Positions 38,213 through 45,535 of a stretch of DNA of 64,000 nt are shown here, in pieces. The position numbers were made by a program, and so were the translations under genes. The stretch's first letter is position 1, and each line of letters opens with the position of its first letter. The notes beneath the pieces were generated by a model. The model had not been told where the DNA came from. It saw only the letters and a list, made by a program, of their open reading frames with translations, and searched no databases. Source of the DNA: a virus; the IMG/VR virus record IMGVR_UViG_3300032268_000832, positions 242,464 through 306,463 of that record; one strand, 5' to 3'.

Positions 38213-40168
38213 ATGAATAAAGAAAATAAAATAAAAATAGGTGATGTTTTAGAAGGTAGAATAAGTGTTAACGCTAGTGGTTCAGCATATTTGACGGACC
38301 CAAATCTACCAAAAGACATTTACATACACAAATCCAACACCAACAAGGCGTTGCATTTGGATAAAGTAAAAATCCGCACCAAAGAAGGTGTTGGTAGAGC
38401 AATGGAAGGTGAAGTAATTGAAATCGTTGAACGATTCAGAACGGAATTTGTAGGTACGCTTCAAATAAGTCCTAAATTTGCATTTTTTATCCCAGACAGT
38501 AACAAATTACCAATAGACTTTTTTATACCGTTAAACTCGCTTAATAAAGCTCAAAATGGTCAAAAAGTTGTTGTTAGACTTACTGAATGGAAAGATGATG
38601 CAAAGAACCCTAATGGTGAAGTTATTCGCGTGTTGGGTGATGCTGGTGAGCACGAAACTGAGATACACAGTATACTTGAAGAATATGGATTACCATACGA
38701 TTTTGAGGAAGATGTGTTAGCAGAAGCTAGAGCGATTCCAATTGAGATAACACAAGCTGAAATTGATAAACGTAGAGATATGCGTAACGTACTTACGTTC
38801 ACCATTGACCCAGCGGATGCCAAAGATTTTGATGATGCGTTGAGCGTTGAATGGGTTGACGGTGAGCTGTTTGTTGGTATTCACATTGCTGACGTATCAC
38901 ACTACTTACGTCCAGACACAGAGTTAGACAAAGAAGCGTTTGCCAGAGGTACCAGTGTGTATTTAGTTGACAGATGCGTTCCAATGCTTCCTGAGAACTT
39001 ATCTAACGGATTGTGTAGTCTTAGACCTAACGAGGACAAATTGTGTTTCTCAGCGGTGTTTAAGTTGGACCAAAACGGTCATGTGTTGGAAGAATGGTTC
39101 GGTAGAACTGTGATAAACTCTAACCGTAGATTTACTTACGAAGAAGCACAGATGCTTATTGAAGCCAAAAAGTTACCAGAAGAATATGAAGAATATTTCC
39201 AAACAGAGGAAGGTCATGCGTTATGGAAATCTATTCTAACACTTAATAGAATAGCACAGAAAATGCGCAAAGGTCGTTCAAAGAAAGGTTCTATTTCGTT
39301 TGACAAACAAGAGGTTAAGTTCAAGTTGGATGAAAACAACAAACCAGTTGGTATTCATTTCAAGGTTGCAAAGGATTCAAATAAACTTATTGAAGAATTT
39401 ATGTTGTTGGCAAACAGACATGTTGCTCAATACATAAACAAACGAGAATTACCTAATGTAAACAGAGCGCATGATAAACCTAACGATGATAAATTAAATA
39501 ACTTAAAAGAATTTATTTCACAGTTTGGATATGAAATCCGTATTGATACACCAGAAGAAACTACAAGAACGCTTAACCAGTTGTTGTTGGACGTTAGAGG
39601 TACTGCTGAGGAAGATATGATTAACAACTTGGTTGTGAGAACAATGCAGAAAGCAAACTATACAACCAAAAACATTGGTCACTATGGACTTGGGTTCAAA
39701 GACTACAGCCACTTCACCAGTCCGATTAGACGTTATCCTGACGTTATAACACACAGACTGTTAGGGTTGTACTTGGAGAACAAACCAACGCTACCTAAGA
39801 TTGAAAAACTAGAAGCTAGATGTCAACACTTATCTGAAAGAGAAAAGAAAGCACAGAAAGCCGAAAGAGATTCAATTAAATTTATGCAGTGTGTGTATAT
39901 GAGTGAAAACGTAGGTAAAGTGTTCAAAGGAATAGTTAGTTCTGTAACGGAATACGGTATCTTTGTTGAAATTTTAGAGAACAAGTGTGAAGGACTTATC
40001 AAATTATCTGAAATACAAGGTGACACATATCAAGCTGATACTTTAAATCATTGTGTTAAGGGTTATAACACTGGTCACAAGATTAGACTTGGTGATATGG
40101 TTCATGTAATAGTTTCAAGTGTAGATATAGAAAAAAAGAACATAAATTTATCTTTGATTAACCTTTAA
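38213..40168 (+). CDS. rnr: ribonuclease R (RNB family 3'-5' exoribonuclease)
   Basis: 651 residues from ATG 38213, just after the promoter (a longer frame begins inside the terminator). Cold-shock-like N-terminal domains, RNB catalytic domain with FTIDPADAKDFDDALSVEW (catalytic Asp cluster, about 193-211) and DYSHFTSPIRRYPDVITHRLL, and a C-terminal S1 domain (GKVFKGIVSSVTEYGIFVEI). Shorter than host RNase R at the N-terminus. Degrades structured RNA and trims; also linked to trans-translation in bacteria, so relevant to SmpB. Confidence 0.95.
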   Translation: MNKENKIKIGDVLEGRISVNASGSAYLTDPNLPKDIYIHKSNTNKALHLDKVKIRTKEGVGRAMEGEVIEIVERFRTEFVGTLQISPKFAFFIPDSNKLPIDFFIPLNSLNKAQNGQKVVVRLTEWKDDAKNPNGEVIRVLGDAGEHETEIHSILEEYGLPYDFEEDVLAEARAIPIEITQAEIDKRRDMRNVLTFTIDPADAKDFDDALSVEWVDGELFVGIHIADVSHYLRPDTELDKEAFARGTSVYLVDRCVPMLPENLSNGLCSLRPNEDKLCFSAVFKLDQNGHVLEEWFGRTVINSNRRFTYEEAQMLIEAKKLPEEYEEYFQTEEGHALWKSILTLNRIAQKMRKGRSKKGSISFDKQEVKFKLDENNKPVGIHFKVAKDSNKLIEEFMLLANRHVAQYINKRELPNVNRAHDKPNDDKLNNLKEFISQFGYEIRIDTPEETTRTLNQLLLDVRGTAEEDMINNLVVRTMQKANYTTKNIGHYGLGFKDYSHFTSPIRRYPDVITHRLLGLYLENKPTLPKIEKLEARCQHLSEREKKAQKAERDSIKFMQCVYMSENVGKVFKGIVSSVTEYGIFVEILENKCEGLIKLSEIQGDTYQADTLNHCVKGYNTGHKIRLGDMVHVIVSSVDIEKKNINLSLINL

Positions 40169-40215
40169 TATTTATTTTTACATACAAAATGCTTATATTG
40201 TGTAAAATTAAAGTT

Positions 40216-40989
40216 ATGACAGATAAAAAAATTATTCTTAATTTCATTGAAAGAAACTATACTGTTCAATTATCAGAAAGTTTTAAAGTCTATGATAAAG
40301 TTGAAAATAACACTCTTACAGTTGAAGGGTTTTACGAAGAGGTAAAAATCATATTGGGTGATTTTGGCAAAGAAGAAAACAATGTTATCAACATTGTTAG
40401 AAACTGGCTTTCAGATAAAAAAGCGCAATTGGTTAAAGACTTAGATTCTTTTGTTAGAAAAATGGATTTGACTAAGGGTTTTGAACATATTTCAAAACTA
40501 ATGCTTAAAAAATTCTCGGATGATTATAAATACAACAAAGCGTTTATGTTGGAATATGCTTCCGAACATTACAATGAAAAAGTCCTTGTTCCAAAATTAC
40601 AAATTCATATTGAGTATCTTAAGAATATAGAAAAAAACAGACTTAGTTATGATAAAACAATATCAGATTTTGAATCAGAAATGAAATTTGAAGGTTTTAA
40701 ACAACAAGAGTTTGTTAGAGAATATTTGTTAAAATGGTATAAAGATACTGTAATTGATGAGAAAATAGATGATTTGCTAAGCCAATTGGTTATTACGTTG
40801 GGTCCTAGAAGTTGGAAAGTAACATGGATAGGACATGGTGAGTTGAATAGACCTAAAATTGAATCAGTGTTTGGGAATCAATCACCGTCAATTTATGAAT
40901 ACATCATGAAAAAATACGACCAATGGTATGAAACAGCTGTTGAATTTGCTGCTGAAAGATTAATAAGTAAAAATTTTGGAGGGTTTTAA
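40216..40989 (+). CDS. hypothetical helical protein
   Basis: 257 residues from ATG 40216; 27 nt upstream another ATG (40189) gives a longer form overlapping a weak TATATTG element. Mostly helical, Lys-rich (GFEHISKLMLKKFSDDYKYNKAFML), with ITLGPRSWKVTWIGHGE in the middle. A 44-residue gene follows 1 bp later. No family recognised. Confidence 0.72.
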   Translation: MTDKKIILNFIERNYTVQLSESFKVYDKVENNTLTVEGFYEEVKIILGDFGKEENNVINIVRNWLSDKKAQLVKDLDSFVRKMDLTKGFEHISKLMLKKFSDDYKYNKAFMLEYASEHYNEKVLVPKLQIHIEYLKNIEKNRLSYDKTISDFESEMKFEGFKQQEFVREYLLKWYKDTVIDEKIDDLLSQLVITLGPRSWKVTWIGHGELNRPKIESVFGNQSPSIYEYIMKKYDQWYETAVEFAAERLISKNFGGF

Positions 40990-40990
40990 A

Positions 40991-41125
40991 ATGGAAAATA
41001 CAACAGGAACAACACAAAACCAAAACGTAAGAGTTTTTGGTGCTTCTACTCGTTTTAAGGGTAGTAAAACAATATATATGCAATTAGAAGAAGAAAAAAA
41101 GAGAAAAGAAGAAAATAAAGAGTAG
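40991..41125 (+). CDS. 44-residue protein
   Basis: ATG 40991 to TAG. Starts MENTTGTTQNQNVRVFGAS and ends in a Glu/Lys-rich helix (QLEEEKKRKEENKE). It lies 1 bp after the previous stop, consistent with translational coupling. No family recognised. Confidence 0.65.
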   Translation: MENTTGTTQNQNVRVFGASTRFKGSKTIYMQLEEEKKRKEENKE

Positions 41126-41130
41126 TTTTA

Positions 41131-41162
41131 TTTGTATTGTTTGATTTTTATTTGTATATTTG
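41131..41162 (+). promoter_or_regulatory. Bacteroidota-type promoter
   Basis: TTTG 41131-41134, 20 bp, TATATTTG 41155-41162; ATG 41187. Confidence 0.8.
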
Positions 41163-41186
41163 CAAAGAATTTAAAACAAAAACATA

Positions 41187-42407
41187 ATGAGTATCTTTAA
41201 TTTTTTTAAAAAACTTTTCTTTAAAGAAAAAAACACAGCGTATGTAAATCACCCAGAAGCGGTTATCATCGCTTGTTATTTTAATCCTGAAAAAAACCCT
41301 TACAGGTTGATTGCATTTAACAAGTTTTACGAATCAATCAAACATTTAAACCACAGAATTGTGGAATGTGTTATTGGTGACGCTAAACCAGAACTAAACC
41401 ATAACAACTTAAACTTTAGTTTGGTACACACCAAAACAACTCTTTGGCACAAAGAAACTTTGTTGAATGGTTTGATTAAAAAATTACCATATTCTTTTAA
41501 GTATGTTATGTGGGTTGATGCTGATGTATTGTTCACAAATAAAAATTGGTTAGTAGATGCTGTTAACAAATTGCAAAAAAATAGAATCGTTCAATTGTTT
41601 GAATATTGTGTTCACTTAGAACAAGACCAATATGAACCAGATTTTAATTTACATGAGGCTAAAGACTTAATGAGTTGTGAACCATTAGTTAGACACCCTA
41701 GAATGTGGAGAAGCTTTGCAGCTAATTTTGTAACAACAAACTACTCTGACGACCACAACTATGACAAACATGGGCATGTTGGTTTTGCGTGGGGTGCTCA
41801 AAGAAGTCTTTTGAGAGAAATGCCTTTGTACGATAAAGCATTGGTTGGTGGTGCTGACCACATCATGGCACATGCAGCTGCTGGTCACATTGGTCACAAC
41901 TGTATTACAAAATCATTTACAGAAGACATTGAAGCTGTTAACAAATGGTCTAAAAAATTCTTTAAAAAGACTAAGGGTAAATTGGGCTTTGTTGAAGGTG
42001 ACTTATATCATATTTGGCATGGTAGCCTTGAAAATCGCCAATATTTAAAACGCATTAAAGAATTTACACCAATTGCTAAGAAAATTAGCAAAAAAGACAA
42101 GAACGGTTTGTATATAACTGAGGATGATACTTATGTTAAAAACTATTTTAAACATAGAGAAAACACTGGTCAAACTAAAACTACAAACGTTAGTGTTGAT
42201 AACGATAATTCTTTTGTTGAATCAGCTGTCATTGGTTACATGACTGATTCAACGGCCATTGGAACTATTGTTGGTGGTAATATGGTTGGTGCGATGGTTG
42301 GTGATGCATTGAATAATAACGAAGGTTTTGCAGATGGTTTTGGTGGTGGAGATTTCTCTGGTGCTGGTGCTGGTGCATCCTTTGATGATAATGAAAATTT
42401 TTCATAA
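41187..42407 (+). CDS. glycosyltransferase (GT-A fold)
   Basis: 406 residues. YVMWVDADVLFTN (about 108-120) holds a D-x-D metal motif after a hydrophobic strand, as in GT-A enzymes; the preceding AVIIACYFNPEKNPYR and TLWHKETLLNGLI are the sugar-nucleotide half, and GFAWGAQRSLLREMPLYDKALVGGADH the acceptor-side block. The C-terminal 90 residues are Gly/Ala/Asn-rich with GTIVGGNMVGAMVGDALNNN, like a glycine-zipper. Could modify phage DNA or host envelope sugars; donor unknown. Confidence 0.82.
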   Translation: MSIFNFFKKLFFKEKNTAYVNHPEAVIIACYFNPEKNPYRLIAFNKFYESIKHLNHRIVECVIGDAKPELNHNNLNFSLVHTKTTLWHKETLLNGLIKKLPYSFKYVMWVDADVLFTNKNWLVDAVNKLQKNRIVQLFEYCVHLEQDQYEPDFNLHEAKDLMSCEPLVRHPRMWRSFAANFVTTNYSDDHNYDKHGHVGFAWGAQRSLLREMPLYDKALVGGADHIMAHAAAGHIGHNCITKSFTEDIEAVNKWSKKFFKKTKGKLGFVEGDLYHIWHGSLENRQYLKRIKEFTPIAKKISKKDKNGLYITEDDTYVKNYFKHRENTGQTKTTNVSVDNDNSFVESAVIGYMTDSTAIGTIVGGNMVGAMVGDALNNNEGFADGFGGGDFSGAGAGASFDDNENFS

Positions 42408-43057
42408 TGAAGATAACTTGCATAAGTGATACACATAATCAACATTTACATATCCCACCTGATTGGTTAGAAGGTGGGGATGTGTTGGTGCATGCTGGTG
42501 ATGTATCTGGAAGAGGAACTTTGAAAGAAATCGAAGCTTTTTTAGAATGGTTCAATGAGCAACCATACACACATAAAATTTTTATAGCTGGAAATCATGA
42601 TTTCTGGTTTGAAAAAACAACTGGTTTTGTTGTTAACGAAATGTTGCAAGAAAAGTATCCTAATGTTAAATACCTAAACGATAGTGGTGTTGAAATTGAT
42701 GGTGTAAAGTTCTGGGGTTCACCTGTTCAACCATGGTTCTATGATTGGGCATTCAACAGAGTTGGTACTGATATATGTGAGCATTGGGATATGATACCGC
42801 TTGATACCGATGTGCTTATAACACACGGTCCTATGAAAGGTATTTTGGATATGACTCTTAGAGGTGTATCAACTGGCTGTCCTTATTTGTTGGAGAAGTC
42901 AGCTGAAATGACTAACCTAAAACTATTCGTGTGTGGTCACATACATGAGGCTTATGGTAAGTTTGAGTTCCCAGATGGTGGTGTGTTTGTAAATGCATCA
43001 ACACTTAATTTCAACTATAACGTACAAAATAAACCAATTGTGGTAGAAATAAAATGA
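42407..43057 (+). CDS. metallophosphoesterase
   Basis: 216 residues. ISDTHNQH (D-x-H), LVHAGDVSG (GD), IAGNHDFWF (GNHD), ITHGPMKG and VCGHIHEAYG (GHxH) are in order. This group includes small cyclic-nucleotide or phosphodiester hydrolases (YfcE/MPPED-like). Overlaps the GT stop by one base. Confidence 0.92.
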   Translation: MKITCISDTHNQHLHIPPDWLEGGDVLVHAGDVSGRGTLKEIEAFLEWFNEQPYTHKIFIAGNHDFWFEKTTGFVVNEMLQEKYPNVKYLNDSGVEIDGVKFWGSPVQPWFYDWAFNRVGTDICEHWDMIPLDTDVLITHGPMKGILDMTLRGVSTGCPYLLEKSAEMTNLKLFVCGHIHEAYGKFEFPDGGVFVNASTLNFNYNVQNKPIVVEIK

Positions 43058-43338
43058 GTGAAAAGTATAAACCAATAGCAAAAGAAACAGAACAATACCA
43101 TTATTTTAGTACTGCTGAAATGATTGGTTTTATCACAACCAATTCAGGTATGGATTGGAATAAGTGTTGTGACTATGTAATCAAAGTAGGTATTTGCAAT
43201 GATGATGGTCGAAACTTATGGGATAAAGATGTTCTTAAAAACCCAAAAGATTATAACGAAGACGTTGTTAAATGGGTTGGAGCATTCTTTGAAGCTCATC
43301 CATGGGTAGAAAGATTTTATTTAATTTTTGATGATTAA
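43054..43338 (+). CDS. hypothetical protein
   Basis: 94 residues; aromatic-rich C-terminus (VVKWVGAFFEAHPWVERFYL) and two Cys (DWNKCCDYVIKVGIC). Overlaps the phosphoesterase by 4 nt. Not recognised. Confidence 0.7.
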   Translation: MSEKYKPIAKETEQYHYFSTAEMIGFITTNSGMDWNKCCDYVIKVGICNDDGRNLWDKDVLKNPKDYNEDVVKWVGAFFEAHPWVERFYLIFDD

Positions 43339-43357
43339 AAAAATAATCATAAAAAAA

Positions 43358-43389
43358 TTTGACTTGAATTAAAAAAGTTAGTATATTTG
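43358..43389 (+). promoter_or_regulatory. Bacteroidota-type promoter for second RNA cluster
   Basis: TTTG 43358-43361, 20 bp, TATATTTG 43382-43389; no ORF follows for 900 bp, only RNA elements. Confidence 0.8.
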
Positions 43390-43401
43390 CATTATAAAAT
43401 A

Positions 43402-43485
43402 GGTCAAGAGTCGCAAAAGGCGATGGAAACACATGTGGTTTCCGAGAACATAAGTCTCTTTTAGGTGAAGACCCTAATGTTGACC
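43402..43485 (+). ncRNA. cloverleaf-like structured RNA
   Basis: GGTCAA 43402-43407 pairs with TTGACC 43480-43485. Inside are three perfect hairpins in tandem: TCGC/GCGA, GGAAAC/GTTTCC and GAGA/TCTC. The order resembles a four-way junction of 84 nt but there is no T loop. Lies about 12 nt after the promoter, so is the transcript 5' end. Confidence 0.6.
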
Positions 43486-43493
43486 GCAAGAAA

Positions 43494-43570
43494 CCCAACA
43501 GTTAAGTCCCTAGTAATAGGAAATTGACAAAAGTGGTCTGGAACACTTTACTGCTATGGTTGACACTGGG
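43494..43570 (+). ncRNA. structured RNA, second domain
   Basis: CAGT 43499-43502 pairs with ACTG 43565-43568 plus CC/GG next to it; inside are CCTA/TAGG (43509-43520) and AAGTG/CACTT (43531-43548) hairpins. Leads directly to the tRNA-like gene at 43586. Confidence 0.5.
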
Positions 43571-43585
43571 AATAGACTAGAAAAC

Positions 43586-43684
43586 GCGAGAGTGGCGAAG
43601 TTGGTAAACGCTAAGGTTTTTAGCCAGAAGTACTATGGAACAACTAAGAACTTGGTGTCGGTGGTTCGAGCCCACCCTCTCGCA
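43586..43684 (+). ncRNA. tRNA-Leu-like RNA with long closed anticodon arm
   Basis: 99 nt. Acceptor GCGAGAG/CTCTCGC perfect, D arm GCG-AAGTTGGTAAA-CGC, T arm GGTGG-TTCGAGC-CCACC, discriminator A. Between them: TAAG 43612-43615 with CTTG 43651-43654, a bulged G, then TTTTTAG 43617-43623 with CTAAGAA 43644-43650 (one wobble), ending in a CCA/TGG mini-hairpin. The anticodon position is inside a helix. D loop and acceptor look like a leucine tRNA; a nearby reading gives no credible anticodon. Confidence 0.7.
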
Positions 43685-43701
43685 CAATTAAAATAGAAAA
43701 C

Positions 43702-43890
43702 TTTCTACAGAAGACATATTAGCGATGTTGAAAGGAACCTTGGCTTCATGGGATTAGCTACCCAACCGAAGTTCGAATGCCCCAAGGTACTCTGTGATGG
43801 ACCCTGCTCTGATGTGCACGATTAACAGGTGAGAAGTAAAATATTCTCAGTAAAATCCACAACTGCGGTGAGCGTAGAGAAGGTTTTTTT
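43702..43890 (+). ncRNA. structured RNA with T-rich 3' end
   Basis: TTTCTAC 43702-43708 pairs with GTAGAGA 43874-43880 (one G-T). Inside is a long hairpin ACCTTGG 43737-43743 / CCAAGGT 43792-43798 with CTTC/GAAG and TGGG/CCCA continuing it, and GAGAA/TTCTC downstream. A T run at 43884-43890 follows, so it may be a terminator-like end. The ACTGCGGTGAGCG string at 43862 recurs in the next tRNA-like gene. Confidence 0.55.
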
Positions 43891-43901
43891 ATTTTAGTTA
43901 T

Positions 43902-44019
43902 GGTTAGGTGGCGGAATAGTAGACGCTCGGAGGTCAAAAGATTTTGTACATAACTGCGGTAAGTGAGGATATTGACTGTTGAACACTTACAATTACAGGT
44001 TCAAGTCCTGTCCTAACCA
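43902..44019 (+). ncRNA. tRNA-Leu-like RNA with inserted hairpins
   Basis: 118 nt. Acceptor GGTTAGG/CCTAACC perfect, D arm GCG...CGC with AGTAGA loop, T arm ACAGG-TTCAAGT-CCTGT, discriminator A. The variable arm is a 7-bp stem GTAAGTG 43959-43965 / CACTTAC 43984-43990. The anticodon region, with CGGAG paired imperfectly to CTGCG, encloses CAAAAGATTTTG, which folds back on itself, so a leucine CAA anticodon would be base-paired. Confidence 0.65.
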
Positions 44020-44031
44020 CAAGTCGCTTTA

Positions 44032-44214
44032 GGGGGTCGACCACAGACAACAGTTTGGTATAGTCACGTAAACTGGGAAAATAGAGTGGAGGGTTTTAAA
44101 TGTTTACCATAAGAACGTAAGGCTTATTATCGATGAAACGAAGTTCCTAGCGTAAAACAGAACTAAAAACTAAAAAGTAAGGACACATATGGGTGAGACT
44201 TCAAACCTAGTCCT
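44032..44214 (+). ncRNA. structured noncoding spacer
   Basis: No ORF. Perfect hairpins CAGTTT 44051-44056 / AAACTG 44070-44075, AGTTC 44142-44146 / GAACT 44160-44164 and AGGAC 44180-44184 / GTCCT 44210-44214, the last ending 5 nt before the next tRNA-like gene. Confidence 0.45.
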
Positions 44215-44219
44215 GAAAT

Positions 44220-44295
44220 ATCCGTATAGCTCAATTGGTAGAGTATTCGGTCCGAGGGGGCCGAAAGGTTGTAGGTTCGAGTCCTACTGCGGATA
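44220..44295 (+). ncRNA. tRNA-like RNA with closed anticodon arm
   Basis: Acceptor ATCCGTA/TGCGGAT, D arm GCTC-AATTGGTA-GAGT, variable AGGTT, T arm GTAGG-TTCGAGT-CCTAC, discriminator A. The anticodon arm is TTCGG, 10 nt (TCCGAGGGGG), CCGAA; the loop can close to TTCGGTCC/GGGCCGAA with tetraloop GAGG. This 20-nt arm has the same plan as that at 1969-2044. Confidence 0.75.
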
Positions 44296-44313
44296 CAACT
44301 AAAAGTATTGAAT

Positions 44314-45027
44314 ATGAAAATAATAGCCTTAGGTGACACGCATGGTCGTGACACATGGAAGAGTATCGTTAAAACGGAATTAGAAAGTAGCGATAAAATT
44401 ATCTTTATTGGTGATTATTTCGATAGCAGAGATGATATTGACGCTTCAGCACAAATTGAAAACTTCAAACAAATATTAGACTTAAAAAAAACGAACCCAG
44501 ATAAAATTGTGTTACTAATTGGTAATCACGATTTTCATTATTTAAAAGGGTGTGGTGAAACTTATTCAGGGTATCAGCAATATGCTGCCATGGATATTAA
44601 TGAGGTCTTACAACCAGCTTTATCTTCTGGACATATACAAATATGTTATGTTCATGATGGGTATATTTTTTCACATGCTGGTTTAACTCAAACATGGTGT
44701 GGTGAGAATGAAATTGATTTATATAACATTGAAGAATCTGTTAACATTAGGTTTATGAAAAACATGGAATCGTTCAGATTTGAATATGGTGAAAACATGG
44801 ATAGAAGTGGTGATGATGTAACTCAATCACCACTATGGGTTAGAATACCATCATTGTTAAAAGATATGGTTAAGGGGTTTACATACATTATAGGTCATAC
44901 AACTGTTAAAGAAATGTATATGGCTAATAACATTATAGCTATTGATTGTTTAGGTACAAGTGGTGAGTATTTAGTAATTCAAAATGAAACAGCTTTAGCT
45001 AGAAAAATAGTTATAGAAAAAGAATAA
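44314..45027 (+). CDS. metallophosphoesterase (serine/threonine-phosphatase-like)
   Basis: 237 residues from ATG 44314. ALGDTHGRD (D-x-H), FIGDYFDSRDD (GDYxDxRxD), LLIGNHDFHYL (GNHD), FSHAGLT and IGHTTV (H ligands) match PP1/Ap4A-phosphatase-like phage enzymes such as lambda phosphatase. It starts 19 nt after the tRNA-like gene, so the transcript may carry both. Acts on phosphoproteins or dinucleotides. Confidence 0.93.
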   Translation: MKIIALGDTHGRDTWKSIVKTELESSDKIIFIGDYFDSRDDIDASAQIENFKQILDLKKTNPDKIVLLIGNHDFHYLKGCGETYSGYQQYAAMDINEVLQPALSSGHIQICYVHDGYIFSHAGLTQTWCGENEIDLYNIEESVNIRFMKNMESFRFEYGENMDRSGDDVTQSPLWVRIPSLLKDMVKGFTYIIGHTTVKEMYMANNIIAIDCLGTSGEYLVIQNETALARKIVIEKE

Positions 45028-45032
45028 TAAAA

Positions 45033-45491
45033 ATGAAAAATTTAATAACAAACCGTAAGGCTTATTATGAATATCATATTTCAGAAACTCTGTCATGTGG
45101 TATTCAATTAAATGGTTCTGAAATAAGACCAATAAAAGAATCAAAGACATCTATAAACGAAGCTTACTGTTACATATCAGAAGGTGAACTTTTCATCAAA
45201 GGGATGTATGTTGCACCACATAATGGTAACATTAAGAACTATACACATGATACCAATAGAGATAGAAAATTATTGGTTAAAAAAATTGAAATTGAAAGAC
45301 TTCAACAAAAGGTTGGTGAGAAAGGGATGACGATTGTTCCAGTTTCTATCGTATTAAATGATAAAGGTTTAATAAAAATAATCATTGGTTTGGCTAAGGG
45401 TAAAAACGTGAGGGACAAATCTGTAGCTATTAAACTTAAAGATTTAGATAGAGATATGAAAAAAAATATTAAAAATAATTTTGGAGAATAA
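45033..45491 (+). CDS. smpB: SsrA-binding protein SmpB
   Basis: 152 residues, full length. NRKAYYEYHISETLSCGIQLNGSEIRPIKESKTSINEAYCYISEGELFIKGMYVAPH, then DRKLLVKKIEIERLQQKV and KGLIKIIIGLAKGKNVRDKS are the SmpB core blocks. It carries tmRNA to stalled ribosomes and sits in the mRNA path with a basic tail. No recognised tmRNA lies in the window, so it may use the host's, or one of the phage tRNA-like RNAs. Directly upstream of the sigma gene, separated by a promoter. Confidence 0.95.
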   Translation: MKNLITNRKAYYEYHISETLSCGIQLNGSEIRPIKESKTSINEAYCYISEGELFIKGMYVAPHNGNIKNYTHDTNRDRKLLVKKIEIERLQQKVGEKGMTIVPVSIVLNDKGLIKIIIGLAKGKNVRDKSVAIKLKDLDRDMKKNIKNNFGE

Positions 45492-45510
45492 AAAATAAGT
45501 ATTATATTTG
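45480..45510 (+). promoter_or_regulatory. Bacteroidota-type promoter upstream of sigma gene
   Basis: TTTG 45480-45483, 19 bp, TATATTTG 45503-45510; -33 lies in the 3' end of smpB. Confidence 0.8.
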
Positions 45511-45535
45511 CCACATAAATTTAAAATTACAAAAA

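Noticed and set aside
41187-42407. Glycosyltransferase as DNA beta-glucosyltransferase
   Set aside because: DxD motif fits a generic GT-A enzyme, whereas phage DNA glucosyltransferases are GT-B; no modified-base genes are visible nearby.
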